Assembly: GCA_040902305.1 (NCBI GenBank)
Contig: JBBDXN010000130.1
Location: 18,880 to 82,879 of the forward strand
Source: CAMLFJ01 sp040902305
GTDB lineage: Bacteria > Methylomirabilota > Methylomirabilia > Rokubacteriales > CSP1-6
DNA length: 64,000 nt
Direction: 5' to 3'
Shown: positions 10,320 to 22,316 of the stretch, one piece after another
Numbering within the stretch: position 1 is the first letter of the stretch
Layout of the letters: each line of letters starts with the position of its first letter
Notes under the pieces: model-generated
Told to the model about the DNA's origin: nothing
Seen by the model: the letters and a program-made list of their open reading frames with translations, nothing else
The model's database searches: none
Made by a program: the position numbers and the translations under genes

Positions 10320-10658
10320 CTACGGTTTACTGCAGAGACCTTTCACGGCATTTCTTATGGTCGCCTCGCCTTCGGCTGCGGCTCCCCCTTCCATCGGCAC
10401 GAGCAACATCACGTCGGCCCCATCGCGGAGCGGCGTGTCGCGCTCGGCCAGCTCGCCGTCCACCGCCGCGGTGAGATCGGTGGCCGCGTCGATGCCGATC
10501 GAGGCGAGCAGATCGGCGAGGGTGGCGCCGGCCGCGAGCGTATGGCGCTGGGCACCGTCGGCGCTCGTGGGCAGGAGCCGGCGCAGACCCGCGGACAGGG
10601 TGACCGACACGCCGATCGGGCGGGCCTCGGTGCGCGCTGCGTCGTGAAGCCGGCTCAT
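10320..10658 (-). CDS. ThiS/MoaD-like beta-grasp (ubiquitin-like) protein with C-terminal tail
   Basis: 112 residues. The segment SVTLSAGLRRLLP, then TLADLLASIGID, LTAAVDGELAERDTPLRDGADVMLLVPMEGG resembles MoaD/ThiS sulfur carriers, whose C-terminal Gly-Gly is adenylated and thiocarboxylated. Here Gly-Gly is not terminal; about 20 more residues follow (ending VKGLCSKP). They are encoded by noticeably less GC-rich DNA. Either the tail is removed by a peptidase or the protein is no longer a carrier. No moaE, thiG or E1-like gene is adjacent. It is divergent from the methyltransferase at 10692. Confidence 0.65.
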   Translation of the reverse strand: MSRLHDAARTEARPIGVSVTLSAGLRRLLPTSADGAQRHTLAAGATLADLLASIGIDAATDLTAAVDGELAERDTPLRDGADVMLLVPMEGGAAAEGEATIRNAVKGLCSKP

Positions 10659-10691
10659 GAGGTGACCAGGGCGGAGTATACTACGGCGCCA

Positions 10692-11438
10692 ATGGGCCGG
10701 CGGGAATGGTTCAGACACTTCTTCGACGCGAGCTACGTCGCGGCGCTGCGTGAAGAAAAGCCTCTCCGGCAGACCCGTCTCGAGGTGGACTTCGTCCTGC
10801 GGAGCCTGCGCCTGCCCGATGGCGCGCGCATCCTCGATCTGCCCTGCGCCTACGGCCGGCACGCGGCCCTGCTGGCGCGGCGCGGCTTCCGCGTGGTCGG
10901 CGTGGATCTGTCGCGTGCGATGCTCGCGGAGGCCCGACGCCGGTTCACCGACCGGCCGCGCCTGCGCTTCCGGCGGGGCGACATGCGCCGCATCGCGTAC
11001 CGCGACGAGTTCGACGCGGTGGTCAACCTCTACACGAGCTTCGGGTACTTCACGCCCGCGCAGAACGCGGCGGCCCTGCGCCGGATGGCCCGCGCGCTGC
11101 GGCCGGGGGGCCGGCTCCTGATCGACCATCGCGACCCGGCCTACGACGCGGGCCTCCCGGGCCGGCTCTGGTACCGGACCGGGCGGAAGCGATTCGTGCT
11201 CGAGGAGCGCCACTTCGATCGCCGCACCCGGATCACGGACAGCACCCAGCTCGTCGTCACCGCCGGGCAGCGGTGGGTCGCACAGAAGATCCTGCACTTC
11301 CAGGAGTTCTCGCTTCCCCAGTGGCGGCGGATGCTTCGCCGCGTCGGTCTGCGGTTCCTCCGGGCCTACTCCGGCTACGATGGGCGGCCGTACCGTGCGG
11401 GCTCGACCGGCCGTCTCATCCTGGTGGCCGAGAAGTGA
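10692..11438 (+). CDS. SAM-dependent class I methyltransferase
   Basis: 248 residues. Rossmann-type methyltransferase motifs are clear: motif I ARILDLPCAYGRHAALLA, motif II VVGVDLSRAMLAEAR, then RFRRGDMRRIAY and the post-motif GGRLLIDHRDP. The fold most resembles small-molecule methyltransferases of the UbiE/Methyltransf_25 type. The acceptor substrate is unknown. The ATG is the first start after the divergent ThiS-like gene, only 33 bases away, so their promoters must overlap. Confidence 0.82.
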   Translation: MGRREWFRHFFDASYVAALREEKPLRQTRLEVDFVLRSLRLPDGARILDLPCAYGRHAALLARRGFRVVGVDLSRAMLAEARRRFTDRPRLRFRRGDMRRIAYRDEFDAVVNLYTSFGYFTPAQNAAALRRMARALRPGGRLLIDHRDPAYDAGLPGRLWYRTGRKRFVLEERHFDRRTRITDSTQLVVTAGQRWVAQKILHFQEFSLPQWRRMLRRVGLRFLRAYSGYDGRPYRAGSTGRLILVAEK

Positions 11439-11447
11439 GGACTGACC

Positions 11448-11624
11448 ATGGCGGGTAATTCCGGCACCAAGCTCATGATGGCCGGGTTGATCATCGCGTT
11501 CATTGGCCTGTGCATCGTGTTGATCCGGATCCTCGAGGTGCCGCAGTACTGGGTGCCGCTGATGGTCGGCGTCGGGATCTTCCTGCTGGGTCTCGTCCGG
11601 TGGCTCACCGGGCGCAGTTCGTGA
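11448..11624 (+). CDS. Small two-helix membrane protein
   Basis: 58 residues. Two hydrophobic helices, MMAGLIIAFIGLCIVLIRIL and VPLMVGVGIFLLGLVRWL, are separated by EVPQYW. The N-terminus is short and polar (MAGNSGTK). The start lies nine bases after the methyltransferase stop with a Shine-Dalgarno-like GAGG upstream. No family was recognised. The consistent codon use and clean hydrophobic pattern make it likely to be real. Confidence 0.6.
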   Translation: MAGNSGTKLMMAGLIIAFIGLCIVLIRILEVPQYWVPLMVGVGIFLLGLVRWLTGRSS

Positions 11625-11634
11625 CCGCTCCGCC

Positions 11635-11663
11635 TTGACAGGGCGCGCTCCGCGGCGTAGCAT
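11635..11663 (+). promoter_or_regulatory. Sigma-70 promoter of the pyr operon
   Basis: A perfect -35 TTGACA (11635-11640), a 17-base spacer and -10 TAGCAT (11658-11663). Transcription would start near 11670, leaving about 120 bases of leader before pyrR. The leader contains a PyrR-loop-like sequence and a terminator. Confidence 0.75.
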
Positions 11664-11690
11664 ACGACCACATCACGATTCACTCCTTTA

Positions 11691-11777
11691 AGCGGGCCCT
11701 GCGAGGTCGGCAAGGAGATGGCATGCGGTACTCGAGGAAGATCGGCAATCCCCCGCCCCGTGAGGGGCAATTTTTTT
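11691..11777 (+). promoter_or_regulatory. PyrR-type attenuator leader
   Basis: The stretch 11695-11708, GGCCCTGCGAGGTC, matches 11 of 14 positions of the PyrR binding-loop consensus ARUCCNGNGAGGYU, including the invariant CCNGNGAGG core. It is followed by an intrinsic terminator at 11755-11777 and then by pyrR itself. In established pyr attenuation, UMP-bound PyrR stabilises this loop, so the downstream terminator forms. The same logic is inferred here. Confidence 0.7.
11755..11777 (+). terminator. Intrinsic terminator in pyr leader (attenuator)
   Basis: Stem GCCCC, loop GTGA, stem GGGGC, then AA and seven T. It lies between the promoter and pyrR, which is the position expected of a regulated attenuator rather than an end-of-gene terminator. 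Confidence 0.75.
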
Positions 11778-11790
11778 GCCCGGGGCCGAC

Positions 11791-12333
11791 ATGAGCTCCC
11801 GGGAAAAGGCGCAGGTCCTCGACGAGACCGGGCTCGACCGCGCGCTCACCCGCATCGCCCACGAGATCGTCGAGCAGGCGGGCGGGGGCGAAGGCGTGGC
11901 TCTGGTCGGCATCAAGACCCGCGGAGTGACCCTGGCCGAGCGGATCGGCGTCAAGATCGCGGCCATCGAGGGCACCAAGCCGTCGGTGGGCGCCCTCGAC
12001 ATCACGCTCTACCGGGACGACCTGGGCCTCAAGGCCGAGCAGCCGGTGGTCCGCAGCACCGAGATCAACTTCCCGATCAAGGGACGCACGGTGGTGCTGG
12101 TGGACGACGTGCTCTTCACCGGCCGGACCATCCGCGCGGCCATGGACGCCCTCATGGACCTCGGGCGCCCGCGCATCATCCGCCTGGCCGTCCTGGTGGA
12201 CCGCGGCCATCGCGAGCTGCCCATCCGTCCCGACTACATCGGCAAGAACCTTCCCACGAGCCGCCGGGAGACGGTGGCCGTGCTGCTCCGCGAGCACGAC
12301 GGCGTGGACCGCGTCGTCATCCAAGAGGAGTAA
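11791..12333 (+). CDS. pyrR: Bifunctional pyr operon regulator / uracil phosphoribosyltransferase
   Basis: 180 residues, typical for PyrR. Seen: SREKAQVLDETGLDRALTRI at the start, VGIKTRGVTLAERI, and the PRPP-binding motif VVLVDDVLFTGRTIRAAMDA. The end has PDYIGKNLPTSRRETV. PyrR binds the mRNA leader in response to UMP and may also make UMP from uracil. The ATG at 11791 was chosen over an upstream TTG that falls in the attenuator T-tract. It is followed four bases later by pyrB. Confidence 0.94.
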   Translation: MSSREKAQVLDETGLDRALTRIAHEIVEQAGGGEGVALVGIKTRGVTLAERIGVKIAAIEGTKPSVGALDITLYRDDLGLKAEQPVVRSTEINFPIKGRTVVLVDDVLFTGRTIRAAMDALMDLGRPRIIRLAVLVDRGHRELPIRPDYIGKNLPTSRRETVAVLLREHDGVDRVVIQEE

Positions 12334-12337
12334 GGCC

Positions 12338-13286
12338 ATGGGCTGGAAGCGCAAGGATCTGCTCGGCATGCAAGATCTGGAATCGGCCGAGATCACCGAC
12401 GTGCTCGACACCGCCGCCTCCATGAAGGAGATCGCGGCCCGGGAGATCAAGAAAGTTCCGACCCTTCGGGGAAAAACGGTGGTGAACCTCTTTTACGAGG
12501 CGTCCACCCGCACCCGCACCTCGTTCGAGATCGCGGGCAAGTGGCTCTCGGCCGACGTGATCAACTTCTCCGCTTCCGGCTCGAGCGCGGACAAGGGGGA
12601 GAGCCTGCTCGACACCGCCCGGAACATCGAGGCCATGAGCCCGGACGTGGTGGTGGTGCGTCACCAGGCCGCGGGCGCCCCCGCCCTCCTGGCCCGCCAT
12701 CTGCGGTGCGGGGTGATCAACGCGGGCGACGGCGCCCACGAGCACCCGACCCAGGCCCTGCTCGATCTGTTGACGATCCGGGAAAAGAAGGGGCATCTCG
12801 AGGGCCTCAACGTCACGATCGTGGGGGGCGGGGGGCNNNNNNNNNNCCCCCCCCCCCCACAGCCGGGTCGCGCGCTCCGACATCTTTGGCATGCGCAGGA
12901 TGGGCATCACGGTGACGGTGGCGGGCCCGCCCACCCTGATCCCGGCCCAGTGCCAGGAGCTGGGCGTGAAGGTGAGCCATCGTCTGGAAGAGGCCATCGC
13001 CCACGCGGACGTGATCATGATGCTGCGGCTGCAGCACGAGCGGATGCAGGGCGGCTTCATTCCGTCGATCCGCGAATACTCTCGGGTGTGGGGTCTCTCG
13101 CTGGCCAAGCTCCAGCATTGTCGGCCCGACGTGCTCATCATGCATCCGGGCCCGGTGAACCGCGGGGTCGAGCTCGCCCCGGAGGTGGCGGACAGCCCCT
13201 ACTCGGTCATCCTCGACCAGGTGTCCAACGGGGTGGCGGTCCGCATGGCGGCGCTCTACCTGCTGGCCGGGAGCAAGAGCGCATGA
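12338..13286 (+). CDS. pyrB: Aspartate carbamoyltransferase catalytic subunit, interrupted by assembly gap
   Basis: Catalyses carbamoyl phosphate plus aspartate to carbamoyl aspartate. The N-terminal half has the carbamoyl-phosphate motif FYEASTRTRTSFE and HEHPTQALLDL. The second half has HSRVARSDIFGMRRMG, MLRLQHERM and MHPGPVNRGVEL. A 10-N gap at 12837-12846, flanked by a G run and a C run, falls in the VGD-I-xHSRVARS turn. The halves are in different frames because the gap length is arbitrary. The gene is probably intact in the organism, with about 310 residues expected. It overlaps pyrC by ATGA. Confidence 0.93.
12837..12846. other. Assembly gap (10 N) inside pyrB
   Basis: Ten unresolved bases between GGGGGGCGGGGGGC and a run of twelve C. 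These homopolymer edges look like low-quality read ends, so the flanking bases are suspect as well. Confidence 0.99.
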
Positions 13287-14550
13287 GCCTCCTCATCAAG
13301 AACGGGCGCGTGGTGGATCCGGCCGCCGGCACCGATGCGGTGCAGGACGTCTGGGTCGCCGACGGGCGCATCCACAAGGTGGGCCGAGGCCTGAAGGCGC
13401 CCGCGGGCGTCGAGATCGTGGACGCCACCGGCAAGGTGGTCTGCCCGGGCTTCATCGACATGCACGTGCACCTGCGCGAGCCCGGCTTCGAGTACAAGGA
13501 GACGATCGCGAGCGGGACGCGGGCCGCCGCCGCGGGCGGCTTCACCGCGGTCGCCTGCATGGCCAATACCTTCCCGGTGAACGACAACCGCGCGGTCACC
13601 GACTACATCCTGGCGCGGGCGAAGGCGGAAGGGGTCGTGCGGGTGTACCCCATCGGGGCGGTGACCCGCAATCTGGAAGGCACGCAGCTCGCGGAGCTGG
13701 CCGAGCAGGCGGAGGCCGGCTGCGTGGCGTTCTCCGACGACGGCAAGTGCGTGATGAACGCCGAGCTGTACCGCCGGGCCATGGAGTACGCCCTGCCCTT
13801 CGGGGTGCCGATCATCAGCCACGCGGAGGACTGCCACCTCGGCCACCGCGCCATGAACGAGGGACTCGTCTCGACCGAGCTGGGCCTCGCGGGCGAGCCC
13901 GCCGCCGCCGAGGACGTCATGGTGGCGCGCGACATCATCCTGGCCGAGCTGACCGGCGCCCACCTGCACGTGGCGCACATCTCGACGGCGGGCGCGGTGC
14001 GCCTCGTGCGCGACGCCAAGGCGCGGGGGATCCGGGTGACCGCGGAGGTGACGCCGCACCACCTGCTGCTCACCGACGAGGTCGTGCGCAGCTACGACCC
14101 GAATTGCAAGATGGCGCCCCCGCTGCGCACCAAGCGCGACGTCGAAGCCTGTCTCGAAGCCCTGCTGGACGGCACCATCGACTGCGTGGCCACCGACCAC
14201 GCGCCGCACGCGCTCTCCGACAAGGAGGGCGAGTTCGCCGAGGCGGCCAACGGCATCGTGGGGATCGAGACCGCGGTGCCGCTCCTGCTCGACCGGCTCG
14301 TGCGTCCCGGCATCGTGGATCTCCCGACCCTCGTGACGCGGCTCAGCACGGGGCCCGCGCGACTCCTGAACCTGCCCGGCGGCAGCCTCGCGCCCGGCGC
14401 CGCCGCCGACATCACCATCCTCGACCTGGAGCGGGCCTGGACGGTGGATCCGGCCACCTTCCGCTCGCGCGGCCGGAGCACGCCCTTCGCGGGCGCGACC
14501 GGCGTGGGGGCGCCGTGGATGATCCTGGTCGGCGGCGCGTTGGTGACGCC

Positions 14551-14554
<4 letters not shown>
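13283..14554 (+). CDS. pyrC: Dihydroorotase (class I)
   Basis: 423 residues. Converts carbamoyl aspartate to dihydroorotate. The metal-binding motif is GFIDMHVHLREPGFEYKE. Other conserved parts are GGFTAVACMANT, HAEDCHLG, HVAHISTAG, EVTPHHLLLTD and CVATDHAPHAL. Length and motifs are those of the class I (PyrC/allantoinase-like) enzyme often encoded next to pyrB. The ATG overlaps the pyrB stop, and its own stop overlaps the carA GTG, so these genes are tightly coupled. Confidence 0.96.
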
Positions 14555-15675
<1,121 letters not shown>

Positions 15676-15678
15676 CTC

Positions 15679-15945
15679 GTGCCCAAATACCTGATCGCCT
15701 ACCGCAAGACCGAGGAGTCGGGCCAGAAACCGGAGTGGGCGGTCTTCACGACCGACAGCGAGCTGAGCCTCGAGGCGCACGCGGTCCGAGAGCGCGTCGA
15801 GAAGCGGATGAGCGTGCTCGGCGAGAAGCTCTGGGGCAACGGCGAGGCCCTGTGGATCGGCAACGGCCGCCTGGACGACGTGCTCTACCGGCGGGACGAG
15901 GCCGCCCCCGAGGTGTCCATCGTGTACGGATCCATCGACGCCTAG
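15679..15945 (+). CDS. Conserved-looking 88-residue protein between carA and carB
   Basis: 88 residues with a good ribosome site (GGGAGG) before the GTG. It lies three bases after carA and eight bases before carB, so it is part of the pyr operon. The sequence is soluble, charged and mixed alpha/beta in character, beginning MPKYLIAYRK and ending VSIVYGSIDA. There is no signal, membrane helix or recognised motif. A role in carbamoyl-phosphate synthase assembly or regulation would be inference from position only. Confidence 0.75.
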   Translation: MPKYLIAYRKTEESGQKPEWAVFTTDSELSLEAHAVRERVEKRMSVLGEKLWGNGEALWIGNGRLDDVLYRRDEAAPEVSIVYGSIDA

Positions 15946-15953
15946 GAGCCCGC

Positions 15954-19193
<3,240 letters not shown>

Positions 19194-19222
19194 GGGGGCC
19201 GGAGGTGAAAGGCCCCATCGCC

Positions 19223-19932
19223 ATGCGAGACCGCCTGATCGTCGCCCTCGACGTCGAGACCCTGGCCGAGGCCGAGCGGCTCATGGATCGCCTCGAGGGA
19301 GTTGTCACCCGCTTCAAGATCGGCTCCCAGCTCTTCACCGCCGCGGGCCCCGCAGCGGTGGAGAGCGTCCACCGGCGGGGCGCCGAGGTCTTCCTCGACC
19401 TCAAGTTCCACGACATTCCCAACACGGTGGCGGGCGCCGCGCGGGAGGCCGCCCGCCTGGGCGTGCTCATGTTCAACGTCCACGCCTCCGGCGGGCGCGC
19501 CATGATGGCCGCGGCGGCCGATGGCGCGGCGACGGCGGCCAAGGAGCTGGGCGGACGTCGGCCGATCGCGCTGGCGGTCACCGTGCTCACGAGCCTCGAC
19601 CGCAGCGCGTTGAGCCGCGAGCTGGGCGTGGCGGCCTCGGTGGAGGGCCACGTGCTCCACCTCGCCCGCCTGGCCGCCGAGGCGGGCCTCGACGGCTGCG
19701 TGGCATCCCCAACGAGATCGCGGCGCTCCGGACCAATCGCGGACCCGGCTGGGTCATCGTCACGCCGGGCGTGAGGCCGGCGGGCGCCGACGCCGGAGAC
19801 CAGTCCCGCATCGCGACGCCGGGGGCCGCCGCGCGGGCCGGCGCCCACTACCTCGTGGTCGGGCGACCCATCACCGCCGCGCCGGACCCGACCGCCGCCG
19901 CCTCGGCCGTCCTGCAGGAGATGGGCTCGTGA
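19223..19932 (+). pseudogene. pyrF: Orotidine 5'-phosphate decarboxylase, frameshifted
   Basis: Decarboxylates OMP to UMP. The start gives RDRLIVALDVETLAEAERL, FKIGSQLF, and the catalytic block FLDLKFHDIPNTV. After CVASP (about position 19705) the frame is lost by one missing base. In the +1 frame the expected ending resumes: NEIAALRTN, VIVTPGVRP, DQSRIATPG and YLVVGRPI, stopping at 19932 with the pyrE GTG overlapping. Restoring one C in the CCCC run gives 236 residues, normal for PyrF. As read, translation stops at 19774. A sequencing error is more likely than a dead gene, because the operon needs it. Confidence 0.88.
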
Positions 19933-20543
19933 TCATCGCGGGCGCGCACGACACGCTGATCCGGCGTCTCTTCGAGATCGGCGCCATCCGCTTCGGGGAG
20001 TTCACGCTGAAGTCGGGCATCGTCTCGCCGTTCTACGTCGATCTCCGCGTGGTCATCTCCTTCCCCGACGTGCTCGAGCGCATCGGCGCGCTTATGGCCG
20101 CGGAGGTGAGCCGCTGCGGCGGCGACCGCGTCGGCGGCATCCCCTACGCGGGCCTGCCGCTGGCGGTGGCGGCCAGCCTGGCGGGGCGGGTGCCGCTCAT
20201 CTACCCCCGCCGGGAGGAGAAGGGCTACGGCACCAAGCGGCGCATCGAAGGACAGTTCAAGGCCGGGGAGCGGGTGGTGCTGATCGACGACATCATCACG
20301 GACGGCGCGAGCAAGATCGAGGCCATTCAGCCGATGGAAGAGGCGGGACTGGTGGTGAAGGACCTCGTTGTCCTCGTGGACCGGGAGCAGGGCGGTCGCG
20401 AGCTGCTCGCCGCGCGCGGCTACACGCTGCACCCGGTGCTCACGATCTCGCAGTGCTTCGACGCGGGGGAGCGGGCCGACCTGGTGCCCCCGGACCTGAT
20501 CCGGCAATCACGGGAGTTCTTGAAGGCGAACCGGTTCGCCTGA
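19929..20543 (+). CDS. pyrE: Orotate phosphoribosyltransferase
   Basis: 204 residues. Makes OMP from orotate and PRPP. Seen: FGEFTLKSGIVSPFYVDLR (substrate-binding N-terminus), GGIPYAGLPLAVAASL, YPRREEKGYGTKRRIEG (flexible catalytic loop) and the PRPP motif VVLIDDIITDGASKIEA. The end, SREFLKANRF, is also typical. The GTG start overlaps the pyrF stop, and its TGA overlaps the ATG of the next gene (TGATG), keeping the operon tightly packed. Confidence 0.95.
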   Translation: MIIAGAHDTLIRRLFEIGAIRFGEFTLKSGIVSPFYVDLRVVISFPDVLERIGALMAAEVSRCGGDRVGGIPYAGLPLAVAASLAGRVPLIYPRREEKGYGTKRRIEGQFKAGERVVLIDDIITDGASKIEAIQPMEEAGLVVKDLVVLVDREQGGRELLAARGYTLHPVLTISQCFDAGERADLVPPDLIRQSREFLKANRFA

Positions 20544-21067
20544 TGGCGCCGGCCAGCGACGGCCCCGGGGAAGTCCTCGTGGACCGCGACGCGGTCCAGG
20601 CCGAGGTCGCGCGGCTGGCCGCCCGGATCTCGGCCGACTTCGGCGAGCGGCCGGCGCACCTCATCGGCGTGCTCAAGGGCTCGGCGGTCTTCGTCTCCGA
20701 CCTCATGCGGGCGCTCACGGTGCCGGTCACGGTGGACTTCATCTCGGTCGGCCCCTACGGGCCGGTGACCGCCTCGGGGGTCGTGCGGATCCGCAAGGAC
20801 CTGGACGAGCCGATCGAGGGCCGGGACATCGTGGTGGTGGAGGGCATCTGCGCGAGCGGGCGCACGCTGGCCTACCTGCTCCGCAACTTCCGGACCCGCA
20901 ACCCCGCCTCGATCCGCGTCTGCACGCTCCTGGCCAAGCAGTGCCCGCGTCCCCCGGAGCTCACCCTCGACTACGTGGGGCGCGAGATCCCCGACGTCTT
21001 CGTCGTCGGCTACGGCCTCGACAAGGACGAGCGGTTCCGGAACCTTCCCTACATCGCCCGGATCTAG
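20543..21067 (+). CDS. Hypoxanthine phosphoribosyltransferase-like protein with altered PRPP loop
   Basis: 174 residues, similar to Hpt across its length: HLIGVLKGSAVFVSDLMRAL, VDFISVGPYG and the C-terminal VGYGLDKDERFRNLPYIARI. The PRPP-binding loop, normally VEDxxDTGxT, reads VEGICASGRT at residues 99-108. Both aspartates, including the proposed catalytic base, are therefore absent, while Glu100 is kept. It may have weak or different phosphoribosyltransferase activity or a binding/regulatory role. It is the last gene of the pyr operon, and its TAG stop shares a CTAG palindrome with the convergent yjbQ stop. Confidence 0.82.
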   Translation: MAPASDGPGEVLVDRDAVQAEVARLAARISADFGERPAHLIGVLKGSAVFVSDLMRALTVPVTVDFISVGPYGPVTASGVVRIRKDLDEPIEGRDIVVVEGICASGRTLAYLLRNFRTRNPASIRVCTLLAKQCPRPPELTLDYVGREIPDVFVVGYGLDKDERFRNLPYIARI

Positions 21068-21474
21068 CCCGGGGCCTCCGCGAGGAGGCGCAGCTCGATC
21101 TCTCGTCGTCTCGGTCCCTCGAACTCCAGCAGCGCGATCCGCTGGAACGGGCCGAGGGCGAGCCGGCCGTCCTGCACCGGCACGTGCACGCTCGGACCGA
21201 CGAGGCCGCTGAGGAAGTGAGCGGCCACGTGGGCCGGCGAGTCGTGCCGGTACCCCATCTGCGGGATCAGGGCCTGGAGGATGTCCATGATGTCCTCGGG
21301 AACCCCGGCCTCGCCGGTGACGACCATCAGGCCCGCGGTGGTGTGCCGGAGAAAGAGGTGGCAGCTACCGTCCGACGCCCCGCCGATCGACGCCTGGACG
21401 CGCTCGGTGATGTCGACGACTTCCGTCGCGGATCGTGTTTCCAGCTCGATGGTCGCGGGCCTCGTGGTCGCCAT
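21064..21474 (-). CDS. YjbQ/UPF0047 family protein (secondary thiamine-phosphate synthase type)
   Basis: 136 residues of the YjbQ family. The marker HTTAGLMV is present (LFLRHTTAGLMVV), followed by GYRHDSPAHVAAHFLSGLVG with conserved histidines and GPFQRIALLEFEGPRRREI. Family members show weak thiamine-phosphate synthase activity; their real role is unsettled. The ATG at 21474 was chosen for its good upstream AGGAGG and because it gives family length. A longer in-frame start adds non-conserved sequence. Confidence 0.88.
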   Translation of the reverse strand: MATTRPATIELETRSATEVVDITERVQASIGGASDGSCHLFLRHTTAGLMVVTGEAGVPEDIMDILQALIPQMGYRHDSPAHVAAHFLSGLVGPSVHVPVQDGRLALGPFQRIALLEFEGPRRREIELRLLAEAPG

Positions 21475-21565
21475 GTCCCGGTCCTCCTGAGACGGTTCGG
21501 GGGATGGCGCGACTCTAGGTTTGCCTGATCGCCCCGTCAAGTACGGTATGCTTTCAGACACACCC

Positions 21566-22192
21566 ATGAGACCAGATCGCGCGGCGGCGAGGCTGCTCAC
21601 GGTGCTCGCGCTCGCGGCCCTCCTGGGCGCCTGCGAGAGCGCCGGGCCATCCCGAACCGTCCAGATCGCGGAGCGCCCGACGTGGACCGCCGGCGACTCC
21701 TGGACGTACCGGGGCCGGGGGCGCGACGGCGCTTACACGGTCACGCGGAAGGTCCTGCGCGAAGGGGTCTTCGAGGGCCGTGACGCCTATGAGATCGAGG
21801 CCGGTGACACGCGCTACTGGTACACGAAACAGCTCGGGTACCTCGCGCGAACCCAGGGAGGCCGGACGGTGCGCCGGGCCATCCCACCCGAGGACTGGCA
21901 GTGGCCGCTGCAGGTCGGGAAGTCCTGGTCGGCCACCATCACCTGGGTGGACAGCGGCGACCAGGAGCAGCGCTTCGTCCTCACCGGCGTGTGGACGGTG
22001 GAGGCCTACGAAGAGGTCAAGACTCCAGCCGGAACCTTCAAGGCGTTCAAGGTGTCCCGCCGCGAGATCGAGAGCGGGGCGTCGCAGGTGTTCTGGTACA
22101 GTTCGGCCGTGAAGGGCTGGGTCAAGGTGCGCGGCACCGACACCGCCACTGGGTCCTACGAGGAAGAGCTGACCGGCTACTCCCCGCGCTGA
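21566..22192 (+). CDS. Putative lipoprotein of unknown function
   Basis: 208 residues. Signal peptide MRPDRAAARLLTVLALAAL with lipobox LLGAC places the lipidated cysteine at about residue 23, so the protein is probably anchored to a membrane on the periplasmic side. The mature part repeats beta-strand-like patterns (WTAGDSWTYRGRG, WPLQVGKSWSATITW, TPAGTFKAFKVSR) seen in uncharacterised exported proteins. No catalytic motif was recognised. It stands alone between the convergent yjbQ gene and the yicC promoter. Confidence 0.8.
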   Translation: MRPDRAAARLLTVLALAALLGACESAGPSRTVQIAERPTWTAGDSWTYRGRGRDGAYTVTRKVLREGVFEGRDAYEIEAGDTRYWYTKQLGYLARTQGGRTVRRAIPPEDWQWPLQVGKSWSATITWVDSGDQEQRFVLTGVWTVEAYEEVKTPAGTFKAFKVSRREIESGASQVFWYSSAVKGWVKVRGTDTATGSYEEELTGYSPR

Positions 22193-22230
22193 CCGCGCGG
22201 GTCCCCCGACGCTCGATTGGCCCAAAGACG

Positions 22231-22259
22231 TTGACACATAAGGATTTTTGGGCTATCGT
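22231..22259 (+). promoter_or_regulatory. Sigma-70 promoter of yicC-gmk-rpoZ
   Basis: TTGACA (22231-22236), a 17-base spacer, TATCGT (22254-22259). This is in the right place to drive the yicC-gmk-rpoZ-coaBC run, whose first start codon is at 22317. Confidence 0.7.
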
Positions 22260-22316
22260 GCGCTGGATGGTAGCGTGGAATATCCCCGTCACCACCCCCG
22301 TTCCCGAGAGGCAGCC

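Noticed and set aside
8538..10691. Long plus-strand frame joined to the methyltransferase at 10692
   Set aside because: It is the antisense shadow of the luciferase-like and thioredoxin-like genes; only the part from 10692 matches a family.
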